DNA from: Gp1-AA145 sp963757135
GTDB taxonomy: Bacteria; Acidobacteriota; Terriglobia; Terriglobales; Acidobacteriaceae
Direction of reading: 5' to 3'
DNA: 64,000 nt
NCBI GenBank assembly: GCA_963757135.1
Contig: CAVWQE010000005.1
Location: forward strand, 124,001-188,000
Numbering within the stretch: position 1 is the stretch's first letter; the number at the start of each line of letters is the position of its first letter. The notes under the pieces were generated by a model that was given only the letters and a program-made list of their open reading frames with translations, searched no databases and was not told where the DNA came from. The position numbers and the translations under genes were made by a program. Below are positions 29,870-38,218 of this stretch, in pieces.

Positions 29870-30457
29870 TTAGCGAATCGTGCAATTCAGCAGCGCTGCG
29901 TCGAAATGCGCATTGCCGGTGGTTGCGCAGATCTGCTGGTTCCACTGCTGCTTCAGTTGTTTGGCATTCGGTGGAGCGATGAGCAATCTCTGAGAGGTCG
30001 TGGGAGAACTTTGCGGCATCAGAGCTGCGAAGTTGTTGACCGTTGTGAGAATAAGATTCACAGCCGCGGTGATTCTGGCCGCCAGCGACGAATTTGAAAG
30101 GTGCGCCGACTCGAGCAGCGCGGGCAGGTTCTGATTCAAATCCGAAATCGCGTTCTGAATTTTCTGCAACGTAGTGGCGCTGGGGTCGGCTTTATACTCG
30201 GCATAAAGCGACTGCAGCAGGTTCAGGTCGCGGCTGGCTTGCGCGGAGATATTCTGGACCACGGCGACATCGCCGGAATTGGCTTGCTGCCCCGACGCTA
30301 GCGCACTGACGAGCGTGGCAATGTTCAGTGCCATTTGCGTCAGAACCGGCAGATCTTGCAATGCGATGTTGATCCATTGGGCGCTGCATCCGGTGGTAGC
30401 GATGGTGATCGCCAGCACCAATGCGAGCAAGGACTTCGATTCAGAATTAAGTTTCAT
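29870..30457 (-). CDS. Hypothetical lipoprotein
   Basis: 195 residues from ATG at 30457, after a strong AAGGAGA site. The N-terminus is a lipoprotein signal with Cys in ATTGCSA at about residue 23. The mature part is helical with Leu/Asn-rich segments and no recognised domain. It is the first gene of a likely pair with the SHELLE protein. Probably anchored in the inner or outer membrane on the periplasmic side. Confidence 0.75.
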   Translation of the reverse strand: MKLNSESKSLLALVLAITIATTGCSAQWINIALQDLPVLTQMALNIATLVSALASGQQANSGDVAVVQNISAQASRDLNLLQSLYAEYKADPSATTLQKIQNAISDLNQNLPALLESAHLSNSSLAARITAAVNLILTTVNNFAALMPQSSPTTSQRLLIAPPNAKQLKQQWNQQICATTGNAHFDAALLNCTIR

Positions 30458-30548
30458 GGGTTCTCCTTGAGATTTCGAACGTAAACCGCAACATCGTTGG
30501 TCGTACGTCGTTGGTCGTTGGCAAAAACCGAAACAAGCGCCGATCAGG

Positions 30549-30865
30549 CACACGGCCACCTATGTGCCGGGCAGGTGCTTGGCATACGACTGGCGATGCT
30601 CGGGCTTCACAAACTGGGGTTCGAAGCAACAGACGCTCGCCTACCGCGAGATGACGGACGACGACCTGTTCACCACGCAATGGGTGAAGGTCGAACTGCC
30701 TCCGGAAGAATTTCCCGGATATAAGGTGAGCGAGCTGTTTGTGATTTATGCGGCGAAGGAATTAATTCTGGCCGCGAAATCCGCCGCGACGGCAAAGTGC
30801 TGTGCCGCAGCCGCGCGGGAGAACTGTACTACGAACCACTGTCAGACGCGCCAATCGTGAGATAA
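30549..30865 (+). pseudogene. Decayed FmdE-family gene (zinc-ribbon protein)
   Basis: Three frame segments make parts of one FmdE-like protein: AHGHLCAGQVLGIRLAMLGL in the frame starting at 30497 (bases about 30549-30636), then DDDLFTTQWVKVELPPEEFPGYKV in the next frame (about 30654-30727), then CDLCGEGINSGREIRRDGK and LCRSRAGELYYEP in the first frame again (about 30740-30865). The normal middle part, about 60 residues in the family, is missing, and the second CxxC of the ribbon is now CRSR. Deletion plus frameshift plus motif loss indicates a real pseudogene, not a single read error. Confidence 0.7.
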
Positions 30866-30866
30866 G

Positions 30867-30993
30867 CCACGAAGGAATCTCTCCGGTTGTTTCGTGCCTG
30901 TTATTGCTGATTTTGGGTCATCAGAACTGTCTGGTCTATGAAAACAAAGTCCCTTGAGAAGAATTCCTTCGTGTGACTTCGTGTCCTTCGTGG
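30867..30993. repeat. Inverted repeat flanking the gatA end
   Basis: CCACGAAGGA at 30867-30876 is matched by its inverse TCCTTCGTGG at 30984-30993, with a further related TTCGTGTGACTTCGTGT between. The stretch holds no gene. Confidence 0.45.
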
Positions 30994-30997
30994 TTCT

Positions 30998-32437
30998 TTA
31001 CTTTATGCCCGCCTTCTCATACGCATGCGCTGCGCGCAGAATCGTGGCCTCGTCGAAGTGCTTGCCAAAGATCTGCATGCCGATGGGCAGCTTTTCTTTA
31101 CTCTCGCCGACCGGAATTGAAATTCCGGGAATGCCCGCCAGGTTCGCGGTCACGGTGTAGATGTCAGCGAGATACATCGCCAGCGGATCATCTACTTTTT
31201 CGCCAAGTTTGAAGGCGGGCGTCGGACAGGTCGGTCCGACGATCACGTCAACTTTCCTGAATGCCTCTTCGAAGTCGCGCGTCAACAACGTGCGCACGCG
31301 CTGGGCCTTCAAATAATAAGCATCGTAATATCCGGCGCTCAGCGCGTATGTGCCCAGCATGATTCGCCGCTTCACCTCGGCTCCGAAACCCTCGTCGCGC
31401 GTGCGCCGATACATATCCGAAAGCGATCGCGCGCCCTTCACGCGAAATCCGTAACGCACGCCGTCAAAACGTGCCAGGTTGGATGACGCTTCCGCAGTCG
31501 CAACCAGGTAGTACGCGGGAATCGCGTACTTGGTGTGGGGCAGCGAGACATTCACAATTTCGCAACCCGCGTTCGCGAACTTTTGAATTGCGGCTTCAAT
31601 TGCGCCGCGCGTTTCCGGTTCCAATCCTTCGCCGAAGTATTCTTTGGCGACGCCAATCTTTAAGCCCTTCACTGGCTTATCGAGTTCCGCGACATAGTCT
31701 GGCACCGGCAACTCGGCCGAAGTCGAGTCCATGGGATCGCGACCCGCAATCGTCTTCAACATGATCGCCGCGTCTTTCACGGTCTTCGTCAGCGGGCCGA
31801 TGTGGTCGAGCGACGATGCAAACGCGATCAGCCCGTATCGCGAAACACGGCCATAGGTCGGCTTCAGCCCGACAACGCCGCAGAAAGACGCCGGCTGGCG
31901 AATCGAGCCGCCAGTGTCCGATCCCAATGTCGCGACTGCCATGTCGGCTGCCACCGCGGCCGCCGATCCGCCGGAAGAACCTCCCGGCACGCGGCTCAAA
32001 TCACGCGGATTGTGCACCGGCTTGAACGCCGAATTCTCATTCGACGATCCCATGGCAAACTCGTCGCAATTGAGCTTACCGAGAATAACCGCGCCCGCAG
32101 TTTCTAATCTCGACACAGCCGTGCAATCGTAGGGAGGAACGTAGCTGCCGAGAATCTTCGACCCCGCGGTCGTACGCACGCCCTTGGTCACCATCACATC
32201 TTTAATTGCAACAGGGACACCGGCGAGCGGCGGCAGGGCGCCGCCGTTTTGTGCCAAGCGGTCGATTCCGGCGGCCTTCTCCAGCGCACGCTCTTTCGAC
32301 AGGATTAGATACGCACCAATTTTCGGATCTTCCCTCTCAATTTTTGCGTAGAAGGCCTCGGCCAGCGCCAGAGCGCTGGTTTTGTGTTCTGCAACAGCAG
32401 AGCGGGCGGCGTCGATGGTGAGGCCGGAAATATCCAT
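30998..32437 (-). CDS. gatA: Asp-tRNA(Asn)/Glu-tRNA(Gln) amidotransferase subunit A
   Basis: 479 residues. The amidase signature is complete: Lys in VAIKDVMVTKG, GGSSGGSAAAVAADM and the nucleophile Ser in GSDTGGSIRQPASFCG, giving the Ser-cisSer-Lys triad. It supplies ammonia from glutamine for making Gln-tRNA or Asn-tRNA with GatB and GatC. gatC is 82 bp upstream on the same strand; gatB is not in the window. Confidence 0.97.
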   Translation of the reverse strand: MDISGLTIDAARSAVAEHKTSALALAEAFYAKIEREDPKIGAYLILSKERALEKAAGIDRLAQNGGALPPLAGVPVAIKDVMVTKGVRTTAGSKILGSYVPPYDCTAVSRLETAGAVILGKLNCDEFAMGSSNENSAFKPVHNPRDLSRVPGGSSGGSAAAVAADMAVATLGSDTGGSIRQPASFCGVVGLKPTYGRVSRYGLIAFASSLDHIGPLTKTVKDAAIMLKTIAGRDPMDSTSAELPVPDYVAELDKPVKGLKIGVAKEYFGEGLEPETRGAIEAAIQKFANAGCEIVNVSLPHTKYAIPAYYLVATAEASSNLARFDGVRYGFRVKGARSLSDMYRRTRDEGFGAEVKRRIMLGTYALSAGYYDAYYLKAQRVRTLLTRDFEEAFRKVDVIVGPTCPTPAFKLGEKVDDPLAMYLADIYTVTANLAGIPGISIPVGESKEKLPIGMQIFGKHFDEATILRAAHAYEKAGIK

Positions 32438-32450
32438 ACTTCAGTGGCGA

Positions 32451-32520
32451 GTTGCCAGTAATCAGTAGTCAGTTCCTGGTTCCGAAAAACACTGACAACT
32501 GAAAACTGACCACTGCCAAC
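32451..32520. repeat. Imperfect inverted repeat between gatC and gatA
   Basis: Left arm 32451-32474 and right arm 32497-32520 match in inverted order at about 18 of 24 positions; both are built from CAGT-type units. It lies in the gap between two genes of one operon. Confidence 0.5.
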
Positions 32521-32858
32521 TATCTTTCAATCACTTTCGGAACCTTGAAAAAGATCTCGTCCGACTCCGGCGCGTTCGCCAGGGCGACATCGGGGGTGAA
32601 CGATTTGCGCAAGCCTTCGAGTACGTCCTCGCGGCTGGCGTAGGCAAAACGCTGGCTTCCCTGCTTCGATTCATCGAGACCGTAGCGGTCCGAAACCTGT
32701 GCCATAGGCGCTACATCCGCGGTGTCGAGTTCGCTCAACGTGTCTACGTGTCCGAGAATCGAGTTTAGATCGCGCACCATGCGGGTGCGCTCGTCCTCGC
32801 TCAATTCAAGATTGGCAAGATCAGCAACGTAGGCAACGTCTTTGTCTGTAACCTTCAT
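32520..32858 (-). CDS. gatC: Asp/Glu-tRNA amidotransferase subunit C
   Basis: 112 residues. Typical GatC pattern: VAYVADLANLELSEDERTRMVRDLNSILGHVDTL followed by a C-terminal DEIFFKVPKVIER. It stabilises the GatAB complex. The gene lies directly upstream of gatA on the same strand; the stop codon touches the inverted repeat between the two. Confidence 0.95.
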   Translation of the reverse strand: MKVTDKDVAYVADLANLELSEDERTRMVRDLNSILGHVDTLSELDTADVAPMAQVSDRYGLDESKQGSQRFAYASREDVLEGLRKSFTPDVALANAPESDEIFFKVPKVIER

Positions 32859-32930
32859 ATTAAAGTTAGAAGTGAGAAGGCAGAATGAAGAAGTAAGGTC
32901 GAAACCGAAGCGAACGTTACTTCTGCATTC

Positions 32931-33242
32931 TTACTTCTGCATTTTTACTTTAACTACGAACTGGATCCGGTTGACGCTTTTTGCCGCGAAACGATTGATG
33001 ACTGCGAGATATTGCGGAGCGAGGCGCCGCAGTTCGGCGCGCCAACCAGCGTCCGGCACTTCGACGGTGAGCACCCCTTTAGCGAAGTCCACCGCTCGCG
33101 TTCGCTCCGCAACCGCCGAACCGCACGCCAAAGGCCACGCTAATATGGGAGCGTTCGCCTGTGGTGCGGCATGCAGGCTCTTGCCAACTATTCTTTCCAG
33201 TGTTGAAGTAATCGCTTCCACGGGAGATGTTGATTTTAGCAT
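32931..33242 (-). CDS. DUF721/DciA-like protein
   Basis: 103 residues from ATG at 33242; an in-frame GTG at 33266 is possible and no clear ribosome-binding site is seen. The DUF721 core is present: WPLACGSAVAERTRAVDFAKGVLTVEVPDAGWRAELRRLAPQYL. In some bacteria DUF721 proteins (DciA) load the replicative helicase DnaB; membership is supported, the exact function here is inferred. It lies about 70 bp upstream of gatC on the same strand. Confidence 0.7.
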   Translation of the reverse strand: MLKSTSPVEAITSTLERIVGKSLHAAPQANAPILAWPLACGSAVAERTRAVDFAKGVLTVEVPDAGWRAELRRLAPQYLAVINRFAAKSVNRIQFVVKVKMQK

Positions 33243-33396
33243 CGCCGCAGGACCGCACCGGCGCACAGGATCAAGGTGGCAGCTTTATACCACCTATATT
33301 CAGAATAGCAATTTCGATGGGGGCATTGCGCCAAGTTTTGAAAATTATTTCCAGCTTGCTTTGTTGGGGTTGGGCGGAATCGGGTACCGCAGGGGG

Positions 33397-33514
33397 CTTG
33401 ACAAGAAATTTCCACAGATTGCGATCCGGAGGTCCTTCGCTGCGCTCAGGATTTCGGCAGCGGGCTCGAACGCCCGCTAAACGCCTCAACTTGACAAGAA
33501 ATTTCCACAGATTG
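33397..33514 (+). repeat. 25-bp direct repeat, two copies
   Basis: Identical 25-bp copies at 33397-33421 and 33490-33514 (93 bp apart), each containing TTGACAAGAAATTTCCACAG. Each copy contains a consensus -35-like TTGACA. No gene lies between them. The gap 33243-33589 consists of this repeat, a CCTTCG...CTCAGG element and a palindrome. Confidence 0.85.
33431..33451. repeat. CCTTCG...CTCAGG dispersed element, copy 1
   Basis: The stretch GGTCCTTCGCTGCGCTCAGG belongs to the same short family as the elements at 34721-34779 and 36758-36782. It sits between the two 25-bp direct repeats. Confidence 0.55.
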
Positions 33515-33551
33515 TGTGCAAGTTGCATGTTCACCGGAGTTCGGCTTCGGT

Positions 33552-33573
33552 CGGCGGGTGAGTGCACCCGCCG
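33552..33573. repeat. Perfect palindrome CGGCGGGTG-AGTG-CACCCGCCG
   Basis: A 9-bp perfect stem with a 4-nt loop followed by CTACGTG. The same stem core and flanking CACGTAG are found in the ilvB-ilvN element at 42535-42651, so both are members of one family. Confidence 0.8.
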
Positions 33574-33589
33574 CTACGTGAGCGCTCTT

Positions 33590-35011
33590 CTACGACGAGA
33601 TTCTTTCCCGCTGCGGGAATTCACGCTCCACAAAGCGCATTGCATCCTGTTTCGAATTCAACCGACCTTCGAGCTGGGCGTCTTCGATGGCGGTCAGAAT
33701 TTCTTTGAACAAAGGGCCGGGAGCGTATCCGGCAGCCTGCAGGTCATCGCCGCCTATGAGTGGCCGCGGACGCACAGATTCCGGCGGAAGTTTAGCCATC
33801 TGCTCGCGGGTGAAATCGTACATCCGCAGGCTGCGATGGCTGGACTCGCAATCCAGGCGATGCAGTTCGAGGTGTTGATCGAAACGCGGCAGGCGAATGA
33901 ACTTCTTGAAGGTTGAAGCTTTCATGCGCTCGACATCGCCAAAGCGCATGTGATTATCCACCAGCGCCAGAATCTGCTCGGTGTCGTCGTTTGAAAAACG
34001 CAGGCGCCGACAGATTTCTTCCGCCATTTTGACGCCAACATCTACATGGCCATCGAATCGAATTCTGTCGGGGGCGCGACGAAAAGTTGGTGGCTTGCCT
34101 ACATCGTGCAGCAATGCCCCCCAAGCCAGCGTTGCCGGACAGGGGTGCGGCAATTTTCCCAGTACCAACAGCGTGTGCACAAAAACATCGCCTTCGGGGT
34201 GAAACTCAGGCGGCTGCTCGACGCCCTTCATGGCAGAAATTTCCGGCAGAACCTCGGGCAGCAGGCCGGACTCATCCAGCAGTTCAAATGCCCGCTTGGC
34301 GTGGCCTTCGGTCAACATGCGAGTGAGTTCGTCGCGAACCCGCTCGCGCGAAACCTGCGCGATCTGTGGGGCAAGCTTCTGGATCGCGGCAAATGTCGCG
34401 GGATCAATTGCGTATTCAAAGCGCGCCGCAAAGCGAATCGCGCGTAGCATGCGGAGCTTGTCTTCGGCGAAGCGCAGAGCGGGATCGCCGATGGCGCGGA
34501 TGACTCCTGCCTTCAGGTCATTTTGTCCGCCGACGAAGTCGAGCACTTCATTCTTTTCTGGATCAAGCAGCAGGCCGTTGATGGTGAAATCGCGGCGCTG
34601 TACATCTTCGCGTGGATCACTGCTGAATTGGACTTCGTCGGGATGGCGGCCGTCAGAATAGCCGACGTCGCGGCGAAAGGTGGCGACTTCGACGCAGAGT
34701 TTATGGCGTGACGAAAGCAGGTCCTTCGACTGTGAAGCCGGCGCGCCTTGCGCGCCAGCTTCTTCGCTCAGGATGACAGATGGGCGGAGTTCGTCCGGCA
34801 ACGGCACCAGCACCACTCCAAACTGCGCGCCGACAGCGTAAGTCTCTGGAAAAATTCGCATCACCTCGTCCGGCATGGCGTCGGTAGCGACGTCGTAGTC
34901 AGCAGGCTCGCGTCCGAGCAGAAGATCGCGAACGCAGCCGCCGACGAGATAGGCCTGGTGGCCGTTCTCGCGCAGGGTGTGGACGATCGAGATGGCGAAG
35001 GTCGTGGACAT
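33590..35011 (-). CDS. cca: CCA-adding tRNA nucleotidyltransferase / poly(A) polymerase family with HD domain
   Basis: 473 residues. The nucleotidyltransferase motif GGCVRDLLLGREPADYDVAT (about 24-43) has the metal-binding DxD pair; RRDFTINGLLLDP and the ERVRDELTRML neck segment follow. A C-terminal HD domain (LLHDVGKPPTF) is fused, as in CCA enzymes of E. coli type. About 35 unusual residues, encoded by a palindromic element, interrupt the catalytic domain between GVVLVPLPDE and VEVATFRRD. The reaction is CCA addition or repair at tRNA 3' ends; a poly(A) polymerase role cannot be excluded from sequence. Confidence 0.88.
   Translation of the reverse strand: MSTTFAISIVHTLRENGHQAYLVGGCVRDLLLGREPADYDVATDAMPDEVMRIFPETYAVGAQFGVVLVPLPDELRPSVILSEEAGAQGAPASQSKDLLSSRHKLCVEVATFRRDVGYSDGRHPDEVQFSSDPREDVQRRDFTINGLLLDPEKNEVLDFVGGQNDLKAGVIRAIGDPALRFAEDKLRMLRAIRFAARFEYAIDPATFAAIQKLAPQIAQVSRERVRDELTRMLTEGHAKRAFELLDESGLLPEVLPEISAMKGVEQPPEFHPEGDVFVHTLLVLGKLPHPCPATLAWGALLHDVGKPPTFRRAPDRIRFDGHVDVGVKMAEEICRRLRFSNDDTEQILALVDNHMRFGDVERMKASTFKKFIRLPRFDQHLELHRLDCESSHRSLRMYDFTREQMAKLPPESVRPRPLIGGDDLQAAGYAPGPLFKEILTAIEDAQLEGRLNSKQDAMRFVEREFPQRERISS
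34721..34779. repeat. Palindromic element inserted in frame in the cca gene
   Basis: Inner 13-nt arms GAAGCCGGCGCGC and GCGCGCCAGCTTC around a 3-nt loop (one mismatch), bordered by GTCCTTCGACT and GCTCAGGATGAC. It is translated in the CCA enzyme as SEEAGAQGAPASQSKDLLSS. The borders match the CCTTCG...CTCAGG elements at 33431 and 36758. Confidence 0.75.
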
Positions 35012-35217
35012 GGCTTAGTTTCATGATACAAATGCGGTCGGGTACGTGCCGCTCGATCTTTGACATGAAGCATTGAGAATGGCAGGTCGATCAGTTCTAA
35101 CGGGATTTATTGCCAATTGATTTTCTGCCATGCGTGCTGATGGAATCGCTCTCTTCTGAACTCGCAAGGTGAACAACCGGATGTGCGAAGGCTCAACACT
35201 TCGCGACTGATCGCGGT

Positions 35218-35895
35218 CTAACGCCACAAAAGCTGGCGTCGAAGTTCCTCCTGATCGAGAGGATCTGTTAGTGCTTCGATTGCCTTGCTTTGGAGAAGGC
35301 TAGCTTCTTCGTTCTCGCCCAGCTCTTCAAAAATGCTCAATAGCTGCCGGAGACGGGTCGCGAAAACTCCGATCAATGCATCATCGTGACCATTACGTGG
35401 TCTTCTGTTTAACAGTGTTGCGAATTGCCCCAAATGGTTGTCCAGTTGTTCATTGGGGGAGGAGACAAAGCGGCGAGCCAGGGCAAAGGAACGCGTTCGG
35501 ACGAGAGCTGATAGCGCAACGGGGAAGCACGTTTGTGCGAATTCAGGTTGATGTTCTGCGAGCTCAGCAAACAAGCTGGTAGTGAGTTCAAAGCGTCCAA
35601 GGTACCGATTGATAGAAGCGAATTCATGGAACCGAAGGCGTTCGCATGACCCTTCGTGGAGCAAACGGAGGTTGTTGCTCTGCATTGATTCGAGAGCTTC
35701 CAGCGCGGGCGGATAGACATTACCGAGTTCCACCCATTCCGAAATGGCATAGGATAAACGCACTCCCGCCAGTGCTGGACTATGCTCCAGCGCATGATGA
35801 TGAAACCAGAGATATTTTTCCAATGCTTCAGCATGGGCACCGCGCAGAGCCGCCTCTCGTGCGTTTCTCAGCACTTGCCGAGCATCGTCTGTCAT
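35218..35895 (-). CDS. Hypothetical helical (TPR-like) protein
   Basis: 225 residues from ATG at 35895, chosen for the GGGAGGGAAG just before it. Rich in Leu/Ala helices with pairs resembling divergent TPRs (EAALRGAHAEALEKYLWFHHHA; FELTTSLFAELAEHQPEF). No signal peptide and no catalytic motif. It stands alone between cca and ubiX; the 206 bp between it and cca contain nothing recognised. Function unknown. Confidence 0.75.
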   Translation of the reverse strand: MTDDARQVLRNAREAALRGAHAEALEKYLWFHHHALEHSPALAGVRLSYAISEWVELGNVYPPALEALESMQSNNLRLLHEGSCERLRFHEFASINRYLGRFELTTSLFAELAEHQPEFAQTCFPVALSALVRTRSFALARRFVSSPNEQLDNHLGQFATLLNRRPRNGHDDALIGVFATRLRQLLSIFEELGENEEASLLQSKAIEALTDPLDQEELRRQLLWR

Positions 35896-36125
35896 CTTCC
35901 CTCCCTGCACTGACCGCGAGTACGGGACATTCTACCCGTTCGTCGCGAACGACTTGGAAAGCTCCCGGACGAATTCGCTGGCTAGTGCTGCCGAGACAAA
36001 ACAGAGCTAACACGCCGCTCTCACCTTGGGTACATGTCCGTATGCCATCTGTCGCGCGCACTTCCGCACTTCTAGACTGAAAGTCTCCCCCGAAAAGCAG
36101 TTGCTAGTTGCCAGTTGCTAATTCC

Positions 36126-36728
36126 TCACCCTTTCCATCGGTACGCGTCAGCCTGCGGCAGGCCGATGTGGGCGAGGACGCGGCAGGCGAACTCGTGCGC
36201 CATTTGATCGAGAGTAGCGGGGCGGAAGTAGTAGGCGGGAATCAGGGGAAAGATAGTCGCTCCGGCATCGGCAGCGCGGTACATGTTGCGGATGTGAATT
36301 TTGTTGAGCGGCGTTTCGCGGACGCAGAGTACGAGCGGGCGTTTTTCTTTGAGGCAGACGTCGGCGGCGCGCTCGATGAGATGGGAGGCGATTCCGTTGG
36401 CAATGCGAGCGAGCGTTCCGACGCTGCAGGGCAGCACGATCATCGCGTCGGACGGATAGGAGCCGCTGGCGACGTTGGCGCCGATATCGGCGTTGGCCTG
36501 CTGCTGGATTTTGCGGGAGGTACGGCGTCCAAGAATTTGGCCGATGAGATTGTTGCGGCCGGTGATTCTGAGTTCTTCCGCCATGACGCGCAGAGCGCTG
36601 TCGGAGGCGATGAAGTTGACGGTTTTGACGCGGTCGTCGCGGTCCACGGTGAGCAGGAGTTGGCGCAGAAAGATTGCGCCGCTGGCGCCAGTGGTCGCAA
36701 TGGTCAGGTTTTGCGGTGAATTGGGCAA
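36126..36728 (-). CDS. ubiX: UbiX-type flavin prenyltransferase
   Basis: 200 residues from TTG at 36728 with GGGGGGAAG upstream; earlier starts would encode a repeat-derived leader and are rejected. The Rossmann-like flavin-binding motif TIATTGASGAIFLRQL opens the protein, with later PCSVGTLARIANGIASHLIERAADVCLKEKRPLVLCVRETPLN, all typical of UbiX/Pad1. It makes prenylated FMN for UbiD-type decarboxylases. No ubiD gene is in the window. The gene overlaps the region divergent to the ChaN-like gene. Confidence 0.92.
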   Translation of the reverse strand: MPNSPQNLTIATTGASGAIFLRQLLLTVDRDDRVKTVNFIASDSALRVMAEELRITGRNNLIGQILGRRTSRKIQQQANADIGANVASGSYPSDAMIVLPCSVGTLARIANGIASHLIERAADVCLKEKRPLVLCVRETPLNKIHIRNMYRAADAGATIFPLIPAYYFRPATLDQMAHEFACRVLAHIGLPQADAYRWKG

Positions 36729-36757
36729 GTGAGGTTTTCTTCCCCCCTTCGAAAACC

Positions 36758-36782
36758 GCCCTTCGGCAAGCTCAGGGCAGGC
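36758..36782. repeat. CCTTCG...CTCAGG dispersed element, copy 3
   Basis: GCCCTTCGGCAAGCTCAGGG lies in the gap between the divergent ubiX and ChaN-like genes. It is the same short family as the copies at 33431 and 34721. Confidence 0.6.
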
Positions 36783-36862
36783 TACAGGTGGGGCAACCCT
36801 CAGCTTGGTTCCGGCGGGCGAATTTTGAGCATAGGCAGCAGAGGGCAGCGAGTCAAGGCAGC

Positions 36863-38218
36863 GTGAAAACTCCATCCAGTTCCGGCATACGGCGTCACGC
36901 GGCGCAAATGCACGCGCTGGCGGCGGTGCGACGCGAAATCCGGTCGCGCGATTCGGCCAGCAGAAGCAAGTACTTGCGGGAATTCACAACGGCATTCCGG
37001 AACTACGACGCAACGCTCACACCCGAACAATTGGACGAGAGGCTTTCCACGGCCGACATTGTGTTCGTGGGCGACTACCACGCCTTGCCGGCGTCTCAGC
37101 GTTTTGCGGCAACGCTGCTTGAGCGAGTGGCGGCGACACGTCCAGTTATATTGGGGGTAGAAGCGGTGCTCTCACGCGACCAGCAGATTTTGACGGCGTG
37201 GTGGCGGCGGGAGATCGGCGAAGAAGAGCTTAGAAAAAGACTCCGTTTTGATCGCGAATGGGGATACGACTGGGCCCCCTTTTTCGACGTGCTGATGGCG
37301 GCACGGGAGCACGCCGACGGCATCTACGGCCTCGACTGCATGCCCCGGCATGACATGCGGCGGATCCGTTCACGGGACCGGCATGCTGCGGCGAAAATAC
37401 GCGAGATGCGTGAGCGGCACCCGCAGGCCGCACTGGTTGTGCTATTTGGCGAATCCCACATGGCGTCCGAACACTTGCCCCGCCTCGTGAAACGGGTAAT
37501 ACCCACTGAGCAGGCGGTCACGGTTTTGCAGAACGTCGACGCGCTGTATTGGAAAGCAGCCGACGACCAAGCCGCAGCCGTGAGCTTAGGGCCGGACACG
37601 GTCTGTGTCTTTAATTCGAGTCCGCTGGAGAAATATGAGAGCTACCGGCTGTGTCTGGAGAAGTGGCGTAGCGAAGATGCCCCGGATTTTGCACCCGTCA
37701 TCTACAACCTGATTTTCTCCCTGGCGCGGACCCTGGGCTTTCGCACTGATTCGCCGCGTAACGGAACTCAGCCGAAGCAACTGGCAGACTCGCTGCCGGA
37801 GGTTGTGCATGTCGCGGAGGACACGCGGCCAACTTCCAGCCAATTTAAAGACCACGAGCGCACCGCTCTTGAAGAGCGCGGCTGCGTTTACGTCCAGCAG
37901 ACGAATACCTTTTACATCCGCGAATTCAAGATGGCACAAGCCGCTTCCGAATGCGCGCGCTTTCTGCATTGCGCCTGCAAGGGTCTGACACGAGATTATG
38001 TGACCGACAGTCTTGAAAACATGCTGGCCTATTTTGGTGCGAGGCTGCTATGCCCCGGGAACCTGAATGAGGAATGGCCAAGGCACGAAGAAGGTGAGGC
38101 TTTGTACGAGGACTACCTGGCGGCCCGAGTCTCGAAAGCGGCGTTGCGGCGAATGTTTCTCGCACGGGGAGAGCAGCTTCAGTTGATCGAGACGCCGCAA
38201 CCCACAAAGCAGAATTAA
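36863..38218 (+). CDS. ChaN-like (heme-binding uptake/TIKI superfamily) protein
   Basis: 451 residues from GTG at 36863. The first half has the ChaN pattern: VFVGDYHALPASQRFAATLL, VILGVEAVLSRDQQ, and VVLFGESHMASEHLPRLV with the E-S-H motif. The second half (about 250-451) is a separate unknown region. No signal peptide or lipobox was seen, unlike classical ChaN lipoproteins, so the location is unclear. Family members bind heme or have esterase-like folds; activity is not predictable. It is convergent with the GNAT gene, with stop codons overlapping by 4 bp. Confidence 0.75.
   Translation: MKTPSSSGIRRHAAQMHALAAVRREIRSRDSASRSKYLREFTTAFRNYDATLTPEQLDERLSTADIVFVGDYHALPASQRFAATLLERVAATRPVILGVEAVLSRDQQILTAWWRREIGEEELRKRLRFDREWGYDWAPFFDVLMAAREHADGIYGLDCMPRHDMRRIRSRDRHAAAKIREMRERHPQAALVVLFGESHMASEHLPRLVKRVIPTEQAVTVLQNVDALYWKAADDQAAAVSLGPDTVCVFNSSPLEKYESYRLCLEKWRSEDAPDFAPVIYNLIFSLARTLGFRTDSPRNGTQPKQLADSLPEVVHVAEDTRPTSSQFKDHERTALEERGCVYVQQTNTFYIREFKMAQAASECARFLHCACKGLTRDYVTDSLENMLAYFGARLLCPGNLNEEWPRHEEGEALYEDYLAARVSKAALRRMFLARGEQLQLIETPQPTKQN

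Noticed and set aside
33397..33514. Two 25-bp repeats as a CRISPR remnant
   Set aside because: Only two copies with a 68-bp spacer, no further units, no cas genes in the window.
35012..35217. Small gene between cca and the TPR-like gene
   Set aside because: The only open frame has no ribosome-binding site and a random-looking product.
36108..36719. Plus-strand open frame opposite ubiX
   Set aside because: Gly/Asp/Ala-rich shadow of the UbiX reading; the minus strand carries the flavin-binding motifs.
36729..36875. N-terminal extension of ubiX from an upstream ATG at 36875
   Set aside because: It would encode the repeat element as CPELAEGRFSKGG and lies before the flavin motif; the TTG at 36728 has a good ribosome-binding site.
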